From CAYJEO01 sp964369355 (GTDB lineage Bacteria; Bacillota_I; Bacilli_A; RF39; UBA660): DNA of 18,895 nucleotides. The notes under the pieces were generated by a model. It was not told where the DNA came from. It worked only from the letters and a program-made list of their open reading frames with translations, and did no database searches. This document shows, in pieces, positions 1 through 6,908 of the stretch. The position numbers and the translations under genes were made by a program. The DNA lies in NCBI GenBank assembly GCA_964369355.1, contig CAYJEO010000015.1:1-18895 (forward strand), read 5' to 3'. How positions within the stretch are numbered: position 1 is the first letter of the stretch; each line of letters opens with the position of its first letter.

Positions 1-711
1 ATGAGGTGCATCTGGTATAAAATTAGTAATAACTTTATTCATTTTTTCTAATTCTGCCATTAAATTAGTTTTATTTTGTAAACGTCCTGCAGTATCTATT
101 AAAATAACATCAAAAGAATTATCGGTTGCATATTTTAATCCATCATAAATTACAGAAGAAGGATCTGTTGAGTTATTAGAAGAAACTTCTACACCTACTC
201 TTTTTCCCCATTCAATAATTTGTTCCACAGCTCCTGCTCTAAATGTATCAGCAGCTATTAATAAAACTTTTTTACCTTCATTTTTTAAGTTATTAGCAAT
301 TTTACCAATAGTTGTAGTTTTACCTACACCATTAACTCCTACAAATAATAATACCGTAGGACTGTCACTACTATAATTTATTTTATCTGATAATATTTCA
401 TTATTAACATATATTATAAACATTTCATCTACTATAATTTCTATTAAATCATTAGAATCAATTATTTCTTCTTTTTTTACTCTTGATTTTAATTTATCAA
501 TAAATTCTATTACTGTATTTACACCAATATCTGCCATAATTAAAATTTCTTCTAATTCTTCAAAATATTCATTATTTATTTTTTTATGTTTTTTACTTAA
601 TAAATTTAATTTAGAATTAAGTTCACTTCTTGTTTTTTCTAATCCTTTATCATAGGTATTTACTTCTTTATCTTTTGTAAAGATTTTACTAAATTTGTTA
701 AATATTCCCAT
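1..711 (-). CDS. ftsY: Signal recognition particle receptor FtsY (5' part, runs off the left edge)
   Basis: This is the membrane-associated SRP GTPase that docks SRP-ribosome complexes at the translocon. The first 237 residues are visible. A short, charged helical N-terminal region (about 1-110) leads into the NG domain with P-loop GVNGVGKTTT near 125-134, the DTFRAGA motif near 155-161 and the G3 motif DTAGRLQNKTNLM near 206-218. The frame is open to the window edge, so the G4 and G5 guanine-binding motifs lie outside. The start ATG (711-709) is preceded by AGGTGAG at a normal spacing. The acidic A domain is very short compared with E. coli FtsY, as is usual in Bacillota. The arrangement GVNGVGKTTT plus DTAGRLQNKxNLM separates FtsY from its paralogue Ffh. 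It has its own promoter and follows the terminator of the prepilin-like gene, so it is probably transcribed separately. Confidence 0.95.
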   Translation of the reverse strand, partial: MGIFNKFSKIFTKDKEVNTYDKGLEKTRSELNSKLNLLSKKHKKINNEYFEELEEILIMADIGVNTVIEFIDKLKSRVKKEEIIDSNDLIEIIVDEMFIIYVNNEILSDKINYSSDSPTVLLFVGVNGVGKTTTIGKIANNLKNEGKKVLLIAADTFRAGAVEQIIEWGKRVGVEVSSNNSTDPSSVIYDGLKYATDNSFDVILIDTAGRLQNKTNLMAELEKMNKVITNFIPDAPH

Positions 712-733
712 AACTCACCTACATTCTATATAA

Positions 734-762
734 ATTATACACTAATACTTTCTTTTTATCTA
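734..762 (-). promoter_or_regulatory. Promoter for ftsY
   Basis: A perfect -10 TATAAT (734-739 on the minus strand) lies 17 bases from a weak -35 TAGATA (757-762, four of six consensus bases). It sits between the upstream terminator and the ftsY ribosome binding site. Confidence 0.55.
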
Positions 763-764
763 GT

Positions 765-794
765 GAAATAAAAAGAAAACACTAAATGTTTTCT
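765..794 (-). terminator. Intrinsic terminator after the prepilin-like gene
   Basis: In the minus-strand transcript AGAAAACA pairs with TGTTTTCT (8 bp, loop TTTAG, 774-794) and is followed by a U-rich run. It begins just after the stop codon of the gene ending at 798. Confidence 0.8.
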
Positions 795-797
795 AAA

Positions 798-1283
798 TTA
801 AAATCTTAAATCTGCATACATTTCATCAGTATATTCTACTAATATTTTATAATTACCAGCATCTTCATATTTTACTACTTCTATAAAATCTTTAAAAGTA
901 TTTGATATATCTAAACTATCTACTTTAGTTTTAAATAAATCTAAGTCTGCTGATGTAATAATTACTTGTCCTACCTCTAGCTTAGATAATAACGAATTAC
1001 AATAAATAGTATTATAATCTCCATTACATTGTGAATTATCATAAAAAATATAATAACCATTAGTATCAACTGTTTGTTTTATATCATTATAAAAATCACT
1101 GTATTCTTCTATATACGTTACTATATTAGCTGTTTTATGTAATTCTTGAGCTAAGTTATAAGTAAATGATTTGTCATAATTATTTTTAATTGATGTAAAC
1201 TGTGTAAACAATGTAATCAAAGCAATAATAACAAACGCTGAAGCAGCTAGCACTTCAATTAACATAAATCCTCTATTTTTCAT
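798..1283 (-). CDS. Prepilin-like protein with class III signal peptide
   Basis: This 161-residue protein begins with a short basic leader (MKNRG), then F-M-L-I-E-V-L and about 20 hydrophobic residues. That is the prepilin cleavage/N-methylation signature, with cleavage expected between G5 and F6 and the conserved Glu at mature position 5 (E10). After the hydrophobic helix the rest (about 30-161) is a soluble pilin-like domain with two cysteines (86 and 95) that could form a disulfide. The globular part matches no named pilin that I recognise; it could be a minor pilin, a ComG-type pseudopilin or a PilV-like subunit. No prepilin peptidase, assembly ATPase or PilC-like gene is in the window, so assembly partners must be elsewhere. 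The gene has its own promoter and terminator. The start is supported by AGGTGATTT upstream. Confidence 0.8.
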   Translation of the reverse strand: MKNRGFMLIEVLAASAFVIIALITLFTQFTSIKNNYDKSFTYNLAQELHKTANIVTYIEEYSDFYNDIKQTVDTNGYYIFYDNSQCNGDYNTIYCNSLLSKLEVGQVIITSADLDLFKTKVDSLDISNTFKDFIEVVKYEDAGNYKILVEYTDEMYADLRF

Positions 1284-1312
1284 AAATCACCTTTTATTCT
1301 TAATCTATAATA

Positions 1313-1341
1313 ATTATAACAAATAATTAAAAATAAAACAA
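1313..1341 (-). promoter_or_regulatory. Extended -10 promoter for the prepilin-like gene
   Basis: The minus strand reads TGTTATAAT (1313-1321), a perfect -10 with the extended TGn element. A weak -35 (TTGTTT, 1336-1341) lies 17 bases upstream. It follows directly on the pheT terminator. Confidence 0.5.
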
Positions 1342-1363
1342 ATAAAAAAACACCTAAGTGTTT
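1341..1363 (-). terminator. Intrinsic terminator of pheST
   Basis: AAACAC and GTGTTT pair around the loop TTAG (1348-1363) and are followed by a T-rich run on the minus strand. The stem includes bases of the pheT stop codon (1362-1364). Confidence 0.75.
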
Positions 1364-3734
1364 ATTTATCTCTTAATGTAGCGTTACAAATTTTTTCTAC
1401 ATTTTTAATTATATTTTCCATAAATGAGTTTATTTCTTCATCATTTAATGTTTTAGTTGGATCACTAAAAGTTAAAGAATATGCTAATGATTTTTCATCT
1501 ATATTAACATTTTCTCCTACATATACATCAAATACTTCAATATCTGTAAGTAATCTTCCACCCGATTTTTTAATAACATCTAAAATAGTTTGAGACATTA
1601 CTTCTTTTTTAACTACAAACGCTATATCTCTAGTTACTTCCGGGTATTTACTTGCTTCTTTAAATTTAATTGGTTTAATTGGTTTAATTAATTCATTTAA
1701 ACTCATTTCTGCTACATAAATATTATCTTTTTTAATCTTAGGATGTATTTTTCCTACTATTCCTATTACTTTTCTATCTAATAAAATATTAGCACTAATT
1801 CCTGGATGTAAGTCTGTACAAGTAGATATTTCAAATGAATATCTATTTTTAAATCCTAAGTAATTTAATATATTTTCAACAATTCCTTTTATTAAATAAA
1901 AGTCTACTTCTTCTTTTTTATTTTGCCAAGTGTTAGTAATATAAGAACCTTTCATTAATATTGATATCTTAGAATCTTCTACAAAATCAACATCATATAC
2001 TTTACTTACTTCATATAGTAATATATCTTTTACTTTTCTTGCTTTATTATAATCATATACATTTAATAAAGAAGGTATTAAAGATGTTCTTACTACAGAT
2101 TTATCAATACTCATAGGATTTGGTAAAACTACAGCTTCTTTATTTTCATAATTAAATAATTTAGACATTTCTTCCGTTACCAAAGTATATGTTTTACTTT
2201 CATTTAATCCTAATGATCTTAATCTTTTAGAAATTAATTTTCTATATTTAACGTCCCCTTTATAAGTACCCGATTTGATTTTACTATTAGGTTGTGTTGA
2301 TACTAAATTATGATATCCATATAGTCTACCTATTTCTTCTGCTATATCATTAACATTAGCTTCAATATCTAATCTTCTTGAAGGTATTACTACATTAAAT
2401 AAATCTTCTTTTAATTCATATTCAAAATCTAATCTTTCTAATTCTTTACACATATCTTCAGTGCTAATATCAATTCCTAGCATTTTATTTACATCATCTT
2501 TTTTAAACTTAACTTGTTTTACGCTTTTATCGACTAAATCATGAGTTACTTCACCTGTTAAAACTTTAGCATCAGCATATTTTTGTAATAAATGACATGC
2601 TCTAATTATAGCAAAATCAGTATATTCATAACTTAATCCTTTACCAAAACGAATTGATGCTTCACTTCTTAAGTTTAGTTTATCTGCAGTATATCTAATA
2701 CTAGTTGGTGCAAATATTGCAGCTTCTATTAAGATATTTTTAGTATCAGTGGTCACTTCAGTATGTAAACCACCCATAACTCCTGCTAAACCTATAGATT
2801 CTTTTTCATTTGCTATTACAATATCTTCTTCATTTAATGTTCTTTCTTTGTTATCTAAAGTTGTTAATAGTTCATTATTATATGCATCTCTTACTTGCAT
2901 GTAAGATCCTACTTTATCAAAGTCATAAAAATGAAGCGGTTGTCCATATTCTAACATTACATAGTTAGATATATCTACAACATTATTAATTGGTCTCATA
3001 CCTGCAGCTATTAATCTTTTTTTAATAAAATCTGGTGATTCTTTTATAACGACATCCTTAACTGCTCTTATTTTAAAATAAGGTGCTTTTTTAGTTTTTA
3101 CTTCTAATTTAAATAAATCATTAATATTTTCTTTTATATAGTCTACATTTGATTCTGGTAATGTAACTTTTTTATTTATAATTGTTCCGACTTCATAAGC
3201 AAATCCAATATGATAGTAACAATCATTATTTCTATGTTTATGTACATCTAATTCATATAAAGTATCATCTAGCCCTAAATAAGCAATAGGATCAGTGCCT
3301 ACTTGTGCATCGCTATTTAATTCACAAATACCTTTACTATATGTTTCTTCTGTTTTTTCTTCTAATCCTAGTTCATATAAAGCACAAATCATGCCATTAG
3401 ATTCAACACCTCTGATTTTTGATTTTTTAATTTCAAAGTTACCTGGTAATACTGCACCTGGTAATGCTACTATTACTTTTAAACCAACTGAAACATTACT
3501 TGCTCCACATACTATTTGCTGTGTACTATTACCTACATCAACTAAACAAACATTTAATTTATCTGCTTCTTCATGTTTTTTAACTTCTAAAATTTCACCA
3601 ATAGTCAAGTTTTTAATTTGATTAGTTACTACTTTTTCAACATTAATACCTGCTTTTGTTACTTTAATTGCTAATTCATTTAAATCTTCACCACTTAAAT
3701 CAACATAATCTTTTACCCATTCTAAACTAATCAT
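1362..3734 (-). CDS. pheT: Phenylalanine--tRNA ligase beta subunit
   Basis: This is the beta chain of the alpha2-beta2 phenylalanyl-tRNA synthetase, which binds tRNA-Phe and carries the editing site. At about 790 residues it is close to the usual 790-805. The order of parts is typical: an N-terminal EMAP/OB-type tRNA-binding domain (about 40-150), the B3/B4 editing region with KRLIAAGMRPINNVVDISNYVM and GQPLHFYD, the B5 domain (about 400-470), a catalytically inactive synthetase-like core, and a C-terminal FDX-ACB anticodon-binding domain (about the last 95 residues, starting near KYPEVTRDIAFVV). I chose the ATG at 3734 (MISLEWVKDYVDL), one base after the pheS stop, with GGAAAGTGAG as a plausible ribosome binding site. 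An in-frame ATG at 3758 would overlap pheS by 23 bases and add eight residues unlike the family N terminus. It is cotranscribed with pheS under the T-box. Confidence 0.95.
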   Translation of the reverse strand: MISLEWVKDYVDLSGEDLNELAIKVTKAGINVEKVVTNQIKNLTIGEILEVKKHEEADKLNVCLVDVGNSTQQIVCGASNVSVGLKVIVALPGAVLPGNFEIKKSKIRGVESNGMICALYELGLEEKTEETYSKGICELNSDAQVGTDPIAYLGLDDTLYELDVHKHRNNDCYYHIGFAYEVGTIINKKVTLPESNVDYIKENINDLFKLEVKTKKAPYFKIRAVKDVVIKESPDFIKKRLIAAGMRPINNVVDISNYVMLEYGQPLHFYDFDKVGSYMQVRDAYNNELLTTLDNKERTLNEEDIVIANEKESIGLAGVMGGLHTEVTTDTKNILIEAAIFAPTSIRYTADKLNLRSEASIRFGKGLSYEYTDFAIIRACHLLQKYADAKVLTGEVTHDLVDKSVKQVKFKKDDVNKMLGIDISTEDMCKELERLDFEYELKEDLFNVVIPSRRLDIEANVNDIAEEIGRLYGYHNLVSTQPNSKIKSGTYKGDVKYRKLISKRLRSLGLNESKTYTLVTEEMSKLFNYENKEAVVLPNPMSIDKSVVRTSLIPSLLNVYDYNKARKVKDILLYEVSKVYDVDFVEDSKISILMKGSYITNTWQNKKEEVDFYLIKGIVENILNYLGFKNRYSFEISTCTDLHPGISANILLDRKVIGIVGKIHPKIKKDNIYVAEMSLNELIKPIKPIKFKEASKYPEVTRDIAFVVKKEVMSQTILDVIKKSGGRLLTDIEVFDVYVGENVNIDEKSLAYSLTFSDPTKTLNDEEINSFMENIIKNVEKICNATLRDK

Positions 3735-3735
3735 A

Positions 3736-4779
3736 TTACTCACTTTCCTTTCTATCAAATGTAGTAATTTCTCTTAAATCACTAGTATAAAATGTACGAA
3801 TATCATTTATTCCATATTTAAGCATTGCTAATCTTTCAGCTCCAAAACCAAAAGCAAAACCTGTCCATAAATTTGGATCGTATCCGCCATTTCTTAAAAC
3901 GTTAGGATGTACTATCCCTGCTCCTGCTACTGTAATCCAACCTGTATTTTTACATAAATTACATCCACTACCACCACATTTAAAACAACTAATATCTGTT
4001 TCTACTGATGGTTCTGTAAATTGATAGTAACTAGGTCTAAAACGTGTTTGAATATTTTCTCCAAATAGTTTTTTAACAATTAAATCAATTGTTCCTTTTA
4101 AATCAGATAAACTTACCTCTTTATCTACTACTAATCCTTCAATTTGCATAAATTGATGTGAATGTGTAGCATCATCTGAATCTCTTCTATAAGTTTTACC
4201 TGGACAAATCATTCTAATTGGTTCATTTCCACCAGCTTCTAACATTGCTCTTGCTTGTACTGGTGATGTTTGACTTCTTAATAATACTTCTTCATCTTTT
4301 ATATAAAAAGTATCTTGTGCATCTCTTGCAGGATGTCCTTTTGGTATGTTTAACATTTCAAAATTAAACTTATCTAATTCTATTTCTGGTCCATCCATTA
4401 CATCATATCCCATAGACATTAATAATTCTTCAACATCTTCAATAATACGTTCTAAAATATTAGGAGCCCCAATTGATACTTTAGTTGATGGTAAACTAAT
4501 ATCTATTGATTCAGTTTGTAATTTTTCATTTAATATTGCTTCTTCTAAAGATTGTTTTTTATTATCTAATAAAGCCGTTGCTGCTTGTTTTAGCTTATTT
4601 AAATTAGCTCCAAATACTTTCTTTTCTTCTACTGGTAAAGTTGCTAAAGTACTTGTTAATTCACTTATACTTCCTTTTTTACCTAAATATTCAATTCTTA
4701 AATCGTTTAAATCATTTAATGTTTTAACATCGCTTATTTTTTCTTCTAATTGTTTTAATATATTTTCTAAATTTTCCAT
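3736..4779 (-). CDS. pheS: Phenylalanine--tRNA ligase alpha subunit
   Basis: This class II synthetase subunit carries out phenylalanine activation and transfer to tRNA-Phe. The length (347) is normal. A coiled-coil tRNA-binding arm occupies about 1-90, followed by the catalytic domain with the motif 2 region (RMICPGKTYRRD near 189-200, then THSHQFMQIEGL) and motif 3 (GFAFGFGAERLAML near 307-320). The Ala in GFAFG is at the position known in E. coli PheS (A294) to control amino-acid size selectivity. A cysteine-rich segment, CFKCGGSGCNLCK (265-277), is typical of Bacillota PheS. The start ATG at 4779 has a strong AGGAGG site right after the T-box terminator. The stop lies one base before the pheT start, so the subunits are made in step. 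Confidence 0.97.
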   Translation of the reverse strand: MENLENILKQLEEKISDVKTLNDLNDLRIEYLGKKGSISELTSTLATLPVEEKKVFGANLNKLKQAATALLDNKKQSLEEAILNEKLQTESIDISLPSTKVSIGAPNILERIIEDVEELLMSMGYDVMDGPEIELDKFNFEMLNIPKGHPARDAQDTFYIKDEEVLLRSQTSPVQARAMLEAGGNEPIRMICPGKTYRRDSDDATHSHQFMQIEGLVVDKEVSLSDLKGTIDLIVKKLFGENIQTRFRPSYYQFTEPSVETDISCFKCGGSGCNLCKNTGWITVAGAGIVHPNVLRNGGYDPNLWTGFAFGFGAERLAMLKYGINDIRTFYTSDLREITTFDRKESE

Positions 4780-4791
4780 ATTTCCTCCTAT

Positions 4792-4819
4792 AAAAAAAAC
4801 GCCCTAATAATAAGGACGT
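4792..4819 (-). terminator. Regulated terminator of the pheST T-box leader
   Basis: ACGTCCT pairs with AGGGCGT (7 bp with one G-U) around an AT-rich loop and is followed by eight Ts (4792-4799). The 5' arm lies next to the T-box core, so antiterminator formation would prevent it from folding. Confidence 0.85.
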
Positions 4820-5018
4820 GATTACGTGGTACCACCTTAATTCGTATATATAAATATATACCTTAAATGACTAAAACGCGTCACCGTTATAACTTTTATT
4901 ATAAAGCTCTTAAGATGAATTCATAAAATGTTTTAATCTATTTACACCAACCATAGACTCTCTTTTTAAAACTTAATTTTACTACTACTTCTTAGTCATC
5001 GCATTTAATACATAATGA
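4792..5018 (-). promoter_or_regulatory. T-box riboswitch (tRNA-Phe) leader of pheST
   Basis: The leader senses uncharged tRNA-Phe and controls termination ahead of pheS. On the minus strand it shows the GATGA AG-bulge element early in Stem I (about 4996-5000), the Stem I apical motif AGAGAG...GGTTGGTG (about 4940-4965), and then GAATTCATC, in which TTC (4917-4919) sits at the specifier position, flanked by GAA and A. The specifier is therefore UUC, a Phe codon, in agreement with the downstream genes. The T-box sequence AAGGTGGTACCACG (4825-4838) contains the GGTACCACG core; its GGTG is expected to pair with the NCCA end of uncharged tRNA. It ends in an intrinsic terminator just before the pheS ribosome binding site. 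Leader boundaries are approximate. Confidence 0.95.
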
Positions 5019-5045
5019 TTATATCATATTTTATTATTATTGCAA
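5018..5045 (-). promoter_or_regulatory. Promoter of the T-box pheST operon
   Basis: -10 TATAAT (5018-5023) and -35 TTGCAA (5040-5045) are separated by 16 bases and lie just upstream of the leader. The promoter abuts the end of the gene at 5049. Confidence 0.7.
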
Positions 5046-5048
5046 ATA

Positions 5049-5519
5049 TTATATTGTTTTTGTTTTATTTAATTGTTCTAAATTTTCAACATATTCATTT
5101 AGTTTCATTATTTCTTCTTTTGTTCCTAAATTTAATTCTTTAAAAATCATATCTTTTTCTACTATAAAAGTACTACTTTTATCTTTTGTTTTAGATATTC
5201 CTTTTATTGAAATTTGATCAACAACTAACTGTAAATTTTGATATAGATTAAAAAGTTCATTTGTTAATATATCGTTATAATCAATTTTTTTAAAATTTGG
5301 ATTAGTAAATTTTTTATTATTATCACTTATACTTCCACTTAGTTCTATCAAATGATTTTCTAATTCTTTATTTTCTATATTGCTATAATTCAACCCTCTG
5401 TGTGCATCTATTCTAAATGTTTTACTTTCAAAAATCCCTGTAAGAGACGTTTGCCTTGCTACTATTGTAAATTTTGGTTCAAATTCTAATATTTTATCTA
5501 TTATTGTATTTGTTCTCAT
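5049..5519 (-). CDS. Hypothetical protein, last gene of a four-gene unknown cluster
   Basis: I do not recognise this 156-residue protein. It has no signal peptide or membrane segment and looks cytoplasmic, with mixed helical and extended stretches and a charged helical C terminus (about 128-156, rich in Lys, Glu, Leu and Asn). It contains no cysteine. The ATG at 5519 overlaps the stop of the preceding gene in the form ATGA, and the ribosome binding site AAAGGAG lies inside that gene, so the two are very likely translationally coupled and may act together. I see no clear terminator after it: the pheST promoter starts within a few bases, so some transcripts may read into the T-box leader. Codon use is the same AT-rich style as its neighbours, and there is no sign of recent transfer. 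Confidence 0.7.
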   Translation of the reverse strand: MRTNTIIDKILEFEPKFTIVARQTSLTGIFESKTFRIDAHRGLNYSNIENKELENHLIELSGSISDNNKKFTNPNFKKIDYNDILTNELFNLYQNLQLVVDQISIKGISKTKDKSSTFIVEKDMIFKELNLGTKEEIMKLNEYVENLEQLNKTKTI

Positions 5520-6019
5520 TTTTTCTCCTTTGTTAAAACTTTATGTTTTTTCTTGTGTTCTTTTTTCAATTCTTCGATTGTAAGAGATTTTTCACAATAA
5601 TTTTCATCAATTTCATCTAAATTCGGCATTTCATAAGCTACAAATTCCATATCTTTTACCTTATTTAAATGATCTATAGCTTCCATTTGCTCTTTTGTCA
5701 TTTTTTCTATAAGTGGTATATATAATCTTCCTTCAGAATAAACTCCGCGAAGACCCGGCAAATTACCCAAATACACAGCCCCATTTACTTTTTGTACTAT
5801 CTCACTTATAAAATGAGTTGGGTTTCTTTGAGGCTTTGGTTGACATTCATAATACTTAGATAAAAAATCATAGAAATAATCTAAATGAAGTATTTCATAT
5901 GGAACTTCAAAAAAATAGCCTTCTTCTGAAATTATATACCCAGGTACTTTAGTTTTTATAATATCTGCTGCTTCTAATATTAACGGATTATTGTTTATTG
6001 TTTTTATTTCTACTGTCAT
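5516..6019 (-). CDS. Hypothetical protein, coupled to the next gene
   Basis: This protein of 167 residues matches no family that I can name. I start it at the ATG at 6019 (MTVEIKTINN), which has AGGTGATAAAT directly upstream. A GTG nine bases earlier is in frame but is itself part of that ribosome binding site. The N-terminal half is hydrophobic and aromatic (for example YFFEVPYEI and LDYFYDFLSKYY); the middle has GNLPGLRGVYSEGRLYIPL; the C terminus is strongly basic (KKEHKKKHKV). There is no membrane segment or signal peptide. It is followed by the unknown gene at 5049-5519 with a 4-base overlap. A terminator separates it from the gene pair upstream, so it has a promoter of its own. Confidence 0.7.
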   Translation of the reverse strand: MTVEIKTINNNPLILEAADIIKTKVPGYIISEEGYFFEVPYEILHLDYFYDFLSKYYECQPKPQRNPTHFISEIVQKVNGAVYLGNLPGLRGVYSEGRLYIPLIEKMTKEQMEAIDHLNKVKDMEFVAYEMPNLDEIDENYCEKSLTIEELKKEHKKKHKVLTKEKK

Positions 6020-6035
6020 ATTTATCACCTACTAC

Positions 6036-6041
6036 ATTATA
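6036..6041 (-). promoter_or_regulatory. Probable -10 element for the 5516-6019 / 5049-5519 pair
   Basis: A perfect TATAAT lies 17 bases upstream of the chosen ATG. No good -35 is visible, and a second TATAAT at 6049-6054 could be used instead. Confidence 0.4.
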
Positions 6042-6062
6042 TTAACTTATTATATTAAATGT

Positions 6063-6092
6063 TAAAAAAAGAAAGATTACATTGATCTTCCT
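6063..6092 (-). terminator. Intrinsic terminator after the gene ending at 6077
   Basis: AGGAAGAT pairs with ATCTTTCT (8 bp with one G-U, loop CAATGTA, 6070-6092) and is followed by seven Ts on the minus strand. The stem spans the end of the coding region. Confidence 0.75.
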
Positions 6093-6448
6093 ATTTCTTT
6101 TTTAGATTCTACAACATTATTATATAGATTCATATAATAATCAGTTGGTATAGGAAATTGTTCATTAACTTTTAATAAATCTTCATTCGTTAAATTCTCA
6201 TTCGAATTAAAGATTTTAAACAATTCTGGTAAAGGTGTTACATTATTATTTTTATATTTACTGCTATAATTTTGCATATTTAAAATATCATTAAGTTTCT
6301 CTTTACCTATACCTATTTTTTCCATTTCTTGATATAAATATTCTATAGGAGCATTATTAAAATATATTTGTTCAAATACTTCCTTATTAACATTACTACA
6401 TATACCTAGAATGTTTACAGTTGTCATATTAGTTCTTTTATCGTACAT
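6077..6448 (-). CDS. Hypothetical protein, possibly the C-terminal part of a split zincin-like protein
   Basis: The 123-residue product starting at the ATG at 6448 (MYDKRTNMTTVN) has no family that I can name with certainty. The ribosome binding site AAGGAG is 9 bases upstream, inside the end of the previous gene. That gene's TAA stop lies one base before this ATG. The frame is open further upstream (to about 6475), overlapping the other gene. Its opening (Y...T....ILG......E...YFNN...EYL) resembles the helical segment that follows the EGxxE motif in small zincin-like proteins of Bacilli. The preceding gene ends just after such a motif, so the two may once have been one protein split by a one-base frameshift. 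That is an inference from pattern memory. There is no signal peptide or membrane segment. Confidence 0.6.
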   Translation of the reverse strand: MYDKRTNMTTVNILGICSNVNKEVFEQIYFNNAPIEYLYQEMEKIGIGKEKLNDILNMQNYSSKYKNNNVTPLPELFKIFNSNENLTNEDLLKVNEQFPIPTDYYMNLYNNVVESKKEIGRSM

Positions 6449-6449
6449 A

Positions 6450-6836
6450 TTAATTATCTCCTTCATAACCAACAAGGTAGTTTGCTAATAACTCAGCATA
6501 CCCTTCTTTAAATCCTTCTAATAATGGATTTGTATTTTCTTCTGCTATCATGTCTAAAACATTTGTCATAAGTAAGAATTTTGCATCTTGAACTTCTTTT
6601 AGTTTTTCTTTACTTATTAATAACGTGTTAGTCTTATAATCATATTTAGTTGGTTTTGATTCTAAAAACTTGCTTACTGTTTTTACATTTAGAGTTTTTA
6701 ATCTATCATTCAATTTATCCAAAGGTATATTCGGATAATTTTTTTCGAATATCGCTACTAACTCAAATAAGTTAGATTTGAAATCTTCTGTTAAGTTTTG
6801 ATTTAATTGTAATGACTCTCTTATTGTGTCTAACAT
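6450..6836 (-). CDS. Hypothetical protein resembling a zincin-like domain without metal ligands
   Basis: This 128-residue protein starts at the ATG at 6836 (MLDTIRESLQ), with AGGTGATTAGA upstream; a GTG at 6845 is in frame but lies within the ribosome binding site. The N-terminal 60 residues are helical. Then comes a YDYKTNTLLIS strand, a helix FLLMTNVLDMIAEE and finally GFKEGYAELLANYL. The spacing recalls small zincin-like proteins in which an HExxH helix is followed by a GFxEGxxExL motif. Here the HExxH position reads TNVLD, so no catalytic zinc site would form. It is the first gene of the unknown cluster and has its own extended -10 promoter. The next gene begins one base after its stop, in another frame, and may be its former C-terminal half. 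It could also simply be an unrelated helical protein. Confidence 0.6.
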   Translation of the reverse strand: MLDTIRESLQLNQNLTEDFKSNLFELVAIFEKNYPNIPLDKLNDRLKTLNVKTVSKFLESKPTKYDYKTNTLLISKEKLKEVQDAKFLLMTNVLDMIAEENTNPLLEGFKEGYAELLANYLVGYEGDN

Positions 6837-6853
6837 TCTAATCACCTGTAATA

Positions 6854-6881
6854 ATTATAGCATAGTTTTTTTTTATTTCAA
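6854..6881 (-). promoter_or_regulatory. Promoter of the unknown gene cluster
   Basis: The minus strand carries TTGAAA (-35, 6876-6881), a 16-base spacer and TATAAT (-10, 6854-6859) preceded by TGC, giving an extended -10 TGCTATAAT. The start ATG follows about 17 bases downstream. Confidence 0.65.
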
Positions 6882-6908
6882 CAAAAAAATGAATTTTAAA
6901 CATTCATT
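6882..6908 (-). terminator. Intrinsic terminator of clpC
   Basis: AAATGAAT pairs with ATTCATTT around the loop GTTTAAA and is followed by a U-run. The loop contains the clpC stop codon (6896-6898). Confidence 0.75.

Noticed and set aside
3295..3621. Plus-strand open frame of about 108 codons opposite pheT
   Set aside because: It lies wholly antisense to the conserved N-terminal region of pheT, has no ribosome binding site or family features, and arises from the AT-rich codon pattern.
1362..3758. Longer pheT start at 3758
   Set aside because: It would overlap pheS by 23 bases and add residues unlike PheT; the ATG at 3734 has a site upstream and gives the usual N terminus.
4346..4807. Plus-strand open frame of about 153 codons opposite pheS and the T-box terminator
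   Set aside because: Antisense to a well-conserved gene, with Ser/Asn-rich composition typical of a shadow frame and an end within the leader terminator.
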